DNA from: Flavobacterium oncorhynchi
GTDB lineage: Bacteria > Bacteroidota > Bacteroidia > Flavobacteriales > Flavobacteriaceae
Assembly: GCF_002217355.1 (NCBI RefSeq)
Contig: NZ_MUHA01000010.1
Span: forward strand, 32,421 to 96,420
DNA: 64,000 bases
Direction of reading: 5' to 3'
The notes under the pieces were generated by a model that saw nothing but the letters and a program-made list of their open reading frames with translations, ran no database searches and was not told where the DNA came from. Position numbers and translations under genes: made by a program. This document shows positions 59,822 to 64,000 of this stretch, one piece after another (the stretch's first letter is position 1; each line of letters begins with the position of its first letter).

Positions 59822-62368
59822 ATGAAAACATTTACACAAAATATCTTTACAATAGTATTCTTTTTAATCTTCTCTGTCTCATTTGCACAAAACATTGAAG
59901 GTGTTGTTACAACAAGCGAAAATATACCTTTAGAAGCCGTTAACGTAGTAGTTAAAGGAACTACTAACAGCGCTGTTACTGACAACAGCGGAAAATTCAC
60001 AATCGATTCAAAAGGAAGACTGCCTTTGACTCTTTTAATTCAGTACGTTGGATATACAACAGCTGAAATCGAAGTAACTGCAATACCAGTAAATCCAATT
60101 CAAGTTCTGCTAAAAGAAGAAAATGAACTTATTGAAGTTGTAGTATCTTCAAGACGTCGTATCGAAAAAGTTCAAGATGTGCCAATTGCGATCTCAGTTA
60201 TTACTGGAAAACAGGCTGAGCAAACTGGAGCTTTTAATGTTAATAGAATTAAAGAATTAGTTCCATCAGTACAACTTTATTCTTCAAACCCAAGAAATAC
60301 AGGTATCAATATTAGAAGTTTAGGCTCTCCTTTCGGATTGACAAATGATGGTATTGATCCAGGTGTTGGTTTCTACGTTGATGGTGTTTACTATGCACGT
60401 CCGGCAGCTACAACTCTAGATTTTATCGACATCGAACAAATTGAGGTATTGCGTGGTCCGCAAGGATCATTGTTTGGAAAAAACACAACTTCGGGAGCCT
60501 TTAATATAACAACTCGCAAACCAAGTTTTACTACTGGTGCAGATTTTGAAGTAAGCTACGGAAATTTTGCTTTCTTGCAAGCCAAAGCTTCGGTAACTGG
60601 CGCTTTAGGTAAAAAGGTTGCTGGTAGATTGTCTTTCTCTGGAACTCAACGTGATGGTTTAGTTGATAATATTGTAACTGGAAGACCTACAAATACATTA
60701 AACAATCAAGGAATTAGAGGTCAATTACTTTTTACACCTTCTGTAAATACAAATATTATTCTGGCTGCTGATATTACAACACAGCGTCCAGATGGATACG
60801 CTCAGGTTATTGCAGGTGTTGCGCCTACACAAAGAGCAGCTTATCGCCAGTTTGATGCTATTATCAAAGATTTAAATTATAAGCTTCCAAGTCAAAATGC
60901 ATTTGATCGTAAAATTGATCAAGATACACCATGGCGTTCTGGACAAGATATGGGAGGTGTTTCGTTGAATATTGACACAAAAATTGGAGGCGGAACTCTT
61001 ACTTCTACAACTGCTTGGCGTTTTTGGAATTGGGATCCGTCAAACGACAGAGATTTTACAGGATTACAAGTATTGGCTAAATCGCAAAACCCAACAAGAC
61101 AAACACAGTTAACACAAGAAGTACGTTATGCAGGGCAACTTACATCAAAATTAAGCGGTGTTGCTGGAGTATTCTTCATTGACCAAACATCGCAAACAAA
61201 TGGTACCGAAGAATCTGGAAATGCACAATGGAGATTTGCTCAAAGTTCAACAAGCCCATTATGGAAAACTCCAGGTCTTTTTGAAGGTTACGGCATCAAA
61301 ACCGACGCTCGTATTAGAGCATCAAGTGCTGCAGTATTTGGACAATTGGACTGGGCATTAACGGAACGTTTACATGTTTTACCAGGTTTGAGATATAACT
61401 TCGATAAAAAAGATGCTCATTATGCTAGAACAACATACGGCGGATTGCAAACAACAGATCCTGCATTGCTGGCTTTGAAAAAACAAGTTTACTCAGATCA
61501 AGCTTTTGATTCTAGTACTGATAATACTGATTTTTCAGGAAATATTACTGTTACTTATAAATTCAGCGACAAAATCAACGCTTACGGAACTTATGCTAAA
61601 AGTTACAAACCAGTAGGTGTAAATGTTGCTGGTCTGCCAACAGATTCAAAAGGACAGCCATTGTTAGATCTTGCAGTTATTAAACCTGAAAAGGTGAATC
61701 ACTATGAGATTGGAATTAAAACTTCTCCGTTTAAAAATTCTATTTTCAATTTAGCCTTTTTTGATACTGATATTAAAGATTTTCAAACAAACGTTCAAGC
61801 TGCAGAATTGGGTGTAAATAGAGGTTATCTTGCTAATGCTGACAAAGTACGAGTAAAAGGCGCCGAGCTTGATGCTAGTTTTGTTGTAAACACACACTTA
61901 ACTATAAATGCAGCTGCGACTTATACTGACGGTAAGTATGTTAAATTTACAAATGCACCGCTTCCATTAGAAGAAACTGGAGCTCCGGTATCGTTCAAAG
62001 ATGTTTCTGGAACTGCTTTACCAGGTGCTTCAAGATGGGCAGGATCTTTAGGAGGTGAACTTTCTGATAATGCAAGATTTTTTGGAAATGCAGGAAAAGT
62101 TTTTGTAGCTGTCGATTCATACGCTCGTTCTGAATTTTCCTCAAGCCCTTCGGCATCAAAATATTTAGTTGTTCCGGGTTATGCAATCTTTAATGCTCGT
62201 TTAGGTTTCCGTGCATCACAAGGATTATCAGTTCACTTTTGGGGACGAAATCTTTTAAACAAAGATTATTATGAGCAATTATTGCCAGCGGGAGGAAACG
62301 CTGGACAATATGCTGGTGTACTTGGTGATCAAAGAACTTACGGAGTTACATTGAAATACAACTTATAA
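59822..62368 (+). CDS. TonB-dependent outer-membrane receptor
   Basis: This 848-residue receptor has a signal peptide (about 1-22, ending SVSFAQ). A carboxypeptidase-regulatory-like domain (about 24-100; NIEGVVTTSENIPLEAVNVVVKGTT) and a plug follow (about 110-225; VPIAISVITGKQAEQTGAFNVNRIKELVPSVQ, and IEQIEVLRGPQGSLFGKNTTSGAFNI). The barrel has a late GIKTSPFKNSIFNLAFFD and ends RTYGVTLKYNL. The plug type is closer to siderophore and small-molecule receptors than to SusC, and no SusD follows. With Rrf2 and a Cys-ending leader ORF upstream, a sulfur compound is a reasonable guess for its cargo, but unproven. It ends at a strong terminator (62396-62422). Confidence 0.9.
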   Translation: MKTFTQNIFTIVFFLIFSVSFAQNIEGVVTTSENIPLEAVNVVVKGTTNSAVTDNSGKFTIDSKGRLPLTLLIQYVGYTTAEIEVTAIPVNPIQVLLKEENELIEVVVSSRRRIEKVQDVPIAISVITGKQAEQTGAFNVNRIKELVPSVQLYSSNPRNTGINIRSLGSPFGLTNDGIDPGVGFYVDGVYYARPAATTLDFIDIEQIEVLRGPQGSLFGKNTTSGAFNITTRKPSFTTGADFEVSYGNFAFLQAKASVTGALGKKVAGRLSFSGTQRDGLVDNIVTGRPTNTLNNQGIRGQLLFTPSVNTNIILAADITTQRPDGYAQVIAGVAPTQRAAYRQFDAIIKDLNYKLPSQNAFDRKIDQDTPWRSGQDMGGVSLNIDTKIGGGTLTSTTAWRFWNWDPSNDRDFTGLQVLAKSQNPTRQTQLTQEVRYAGQLTSKLSGVAGVFFIDQTSQTNGTEESGNAQWRFAQSSTSPLWKTPGLFEGYGIKTDARIRASSAAVFGQLDWALTERLHVLPGLRYNFDKKDAHYARTTYGGLQTTDPALLALKKQVYSDQAFDSSTDNTDFSGNITVTYKFSDKINAYGTYAKSYKPVGVNVAGLPTDSKGQPLLDLAVIKPEKVNHYEIGIKTSPFKNSIFNLAFFDTDIKDFQTNVQAAELGVNRGYLANADKVRVKGAELDASFVVNTHLTINAAATYTDGKYVKFTNAPLPLEETGAPVSFKDVSGTALPGASRWAGSLGGELSDNARFFGNAGKVFVAVDSYARSEFSSSPSASKYLVVPGYAIFNARLGFRASQGLSVHFWGRNLLNKDYYEQLLPAGGNAGQYAGVLGDQRTYGVTLKYNL

Positions 62369-62395
62369 CTCTAACTTAAAGTTAGAAACTAAATG

Positions 62396-62422
62396 ACGAG
62401 ATACGTTTAAAGCGTATCTCGT
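62396..62422 (+). terminator. Terminator after the TonB receptor
   Basis: A 10-base perfect stem ACGAGATACG (62396-62405) and CGTATCTCGT (62413-62422) with a 7-base loop is followed by a T-run. It is 28 bases past the receptor stop. Confidence 0.9.
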
Positions 62423-62593
62423 TTTTTTTTATCAAAAGAATACAAAAGACATAAACTGTTATTTTAAAAACTTTTAGCAGCATTTTGTTTCATTTTTAAA
62501 AATGATCTTTATTTATTGATGATTTTATGTAAATGAATCTTTTTCTTAATCTCGGCAATAGCAATATCAAACGGGAATTAATCAAATACAAAA

Positions 62594-63136
62594 ATGCAGT
62601 ACTACTACAATTTTACAGTTTCAAAAAACCAGATTTCATTTGATCCATATTGGTATCGTAAATCTAATTTACTTCAAAACTTCATTTTAGGGGTAATTAT
62701 TTTAGTATTAGGAGTCTCCTCTTCGCATTTAATCGAGTTAAGAGGCGGATTATTTATCTCCTTTCTTATTACTACTTTTATATTTCTCAATGGCATTTAC
62801 AGATGGAAAATTAAAAATAAAACAACATTACTTTTTGACAAAACTGATGGTGCTCTTTATAGAATTACACCGCTTGAAAAAAAGAAAATCATTGCATTTA
62901 ACAGCATTTTAAGTATTACGACAAAATCAAGATCACTCCATTTTAATTATATTCTGACAGTTAAAAACAAAACTTTAATTAAAAATATTTATTTAACTGA
63001 TGATATAAAAGTTGAAAATCAAAATAATCCTGAGGTACGTTTTTTAGAAATGGAAATTATCCCTCAATTGGAGTCCTTTTTAAACTTAAAAAAAGAAGGT
63101 TTTACGGTTGTTGATTCTGAATTAATTAACATTTAA
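62594..63136 (+). CDS. Hypothetical two-TM membrane protein
   Basis: This 180-residue protein is not recognised. Two adjacent hydrophobic segments (about 28-46, LQNFILGVIILVLGVSSS, and 53-68, LFISFLITTFIFLNG) lie near the N-terminus. The cytosolic C-terminal part (about 69-180) is beta-rich, with KTTLLFDKTDGALYRITPLEKKKIIAFNSI. The plan resembles PH-like membrane proteins with a small beta domain after two helices, but this is only a shape match. It sits alone between the receptor's terminator and the DUF2490 gene. Confidence 0.6.
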   Translation: MQYYYNFTVSKNQISFDPYWYRKSNLLQNFILGVIILVLGVSSSHLIELRGGLFISFLITTFIFLNGIYRWKIKNKTTLLFDKTDGALYRITPLEKKKIIAFNSILSITTKSRSLHFNYILTVKNKTLIKNIYLTDDIKVENQNNPEVRFLEMEIIPQLESFLNLKKEGFTVVDSELINI

Positions 63137-63244
63137 TTTTCAAAACAATCACAAAATCAAACCAAAAGCGTAATAAAAAACGATTCCTATTTCAATTCAT
63201 TTATTCTCATTTGTATATATTCGCAGCCTGAATTTATTGGTTGA

Positions 63245-63982
63245 ATGAAGTTTTTCAAATTAGTACTTATTTTAAGCTTAATAAGTCCCTCTTTATCGGC
63301 GCAAAATCAAAAGAAAACTGATCAACAGACACTGACTTGGATTAGGTATTACAATATCTTGCCTTTGAGCGAGAAATGGGCATTTCACTCTGAATTTGAC
63401 AATCGAAGCTTTCTTAATCCTATTCATGAAAACTTATTTGCAATACGAATTCAAGGACGATATCGTGCTACAAAAACTATCGATTTAGGCGGAGGTTTTG
63501 CTTATTTTAATGTAAATACTCAAGACCCAAATGTTGATCCTGATTTTTCGATTCCAGAATATCGAGCACAGCAGGATATTACTTTTATAAACGATATCGC
63601 CAAAATCACTTTTCATAATCGTTTTCAGCTTGAAGAACGCTTTTTTCAGAAAGCGACCAAAACAGAATTACTTGACAACTATTGGTTTGCTTACCGATTC
63701 CGTTATAGACTGCAGTCAACATTTACGTTATGGGAAAAAGAAAAACGAAGTTTAAAAGCAACAATATCTGATGAAATCATGTTTAATTTCGGAAAAGATA
63801 ACAAGCGAAATACATTCGATCAAAACAGACTTTATGCAGCGCTTCGCTATCACATTAACCCAAACATTGGTTTAGAACTAGGTTACTTAAAAAGCTTTCA
63901 AAGACGCGCCAGCGGAATCGATTTTTATGACCGAGATATTATCCGGTTTACAATTTATCATAAGATTAATCGAAGATTTTAG
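63245..63982 (+). CDS. DUF2490 outer-membrane barrel protein
   Basis: This 245-residue exported protein has a signal peptide (about 1-19, ending SLSAQ). Beta strands typical of DUF2490 follow: TLTWIRYYNILPLSEKWAFHSEFDNRSF, FAIRIQGRYRATKTIDLGGGFAYF, HNRFQLEERFF and LRYHINPNIGLELGYLKSFQ. It ends IRFTIYHKINRRF, as expected for a small outer-membrane barrel. The family has no assigned role. A TATATTCG box about 25 bases upstream is a seven-of-eight match to the -7 consensus. The gene closes the window and is complete. Confidence 0.85.
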   Translation: MKFFKLVLILSLISPSLSAQNQKKTDQQTLTWIRYYNILPLSEKWAFHSEFDNRSFLNPIHENLFAIRIQGRYRATKTIDLGGGFAYFNVNTQDPNVDPDFSIPEYRAQQDITFINDIAKITFHNRFQLEERFFQKATKTELLDNYWFAYRFRYRLQSTFTLWEKEKRSLKATISDEIMFNFGKDNKRNTFDQNRLYAALRYHINPNIGLELGYLKSFQRRASGIDFYDRDIIRFTIYHKINRRF

Positions 63983-64000
63983 ATTTAAAAAAAAAACCGA

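Noticed and set aside
1..64000. Prophage, defence island, integrated element or tRNA/rRNA genes
   Set aside because: No integrase, capsid, restriction, toxin-antitoxin or RNA gene was recognised. Base use and gene types look uniform across the window.

Overview
The window reads as a chromosomal stretch of a Flavobacterium, close in style to F. johnsoniae. The evidence is low GC with A-rich start regions and almost no Shine-Dalgarno sequences, several -7 boxes of the Bacteroidota type (TANNTTTG), and family content typical of Bacteroidota: a SusC/SusD pair, TamL/TamB, GSCFA, Porin_10, DUF4230, DUF4136, DUF2490, DUF5522, DUF2851 and many SCS-type lipoboxes. I see no transposase, phage gene, CRISPR array, tRNA or rRNA. 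It is core genome with a few accessory outer-membrane and lipoprotein loci.

Layout. 1-10 kb: bS21 (with a rare strong SD), an acyl-CoA dehydrogenase, a HhH protein, an amino-acid permease, PspC, DUF2851, a DEDDh exonuclease, a cystathionine beta-synthase type enzyme with CBS domains, and a Porin_10 protein. 10-15 kb: an orphan SusD/SusC pair followed by a 0.7-kb AT-rich spacer. 15-23 kb: rnhB, an SDR, a Crp/Fnr regulator under a strong palindrome, an operon of three paralogous lipoproteins ending in lipB, and lysS. 23-32 kb: lipoproteins, a D-2-hydroxyacid dehydrogenase, a DUF4890 protein, a large zinc metalloprotease, hemL, and an overlapping three-gene set (HExxH mini membrane protein, ACC-deaminase-like PLP enzyme, LysM glucosaminidase). 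32-39 kb: amino-acid genes hutU, ilvA and phenylalanine hydroxylase, with a group III truncated globin and a DUF4136 lipoprotein. 39-48 kb: DUF4230 and the tamL-tamB pair. 48-55 kb: GSCFA, two tandem lipoprotein paralogues with near-identical terminators, an ABC exporter, and alaS. 55-64 kb: an M23 peptidase, a MerR regulator, LemA plus two TPM proteins, an Rrf2 regulator, a short Cys-ending ORF, a TonB receptor, a two-TM protein and DUF2490.

The most notable signal is upstream of ilvA. A -7 box is followed by a 19-codon ORF with eight Ile codons (35262-35321), two mutually exclusive hairpins, and a perfect rho-independent terminator (35362-35386) 117 bases before the ilvA start. This looks like classical isoleucine attenuation in a phylum where ribosome binding does not depend on SD pairing. 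A second regulatory unit is Rrf2, then a TAATTC-N14-GAATTA palindrome and -7 box, then a 35-codon ORF ending Met-Cys-Met-Cys, then a TonB receptor, suggesting cysteine/sulfur control. A third is the extended SD of rpsU.

The spacers also carry several families of palindromic intergenic repeats (GCCACGAATT-type, GTCATTTCGA-type, CCTGTCGGGTTT-type and others). In 52578-52859 they are nested inside one another.
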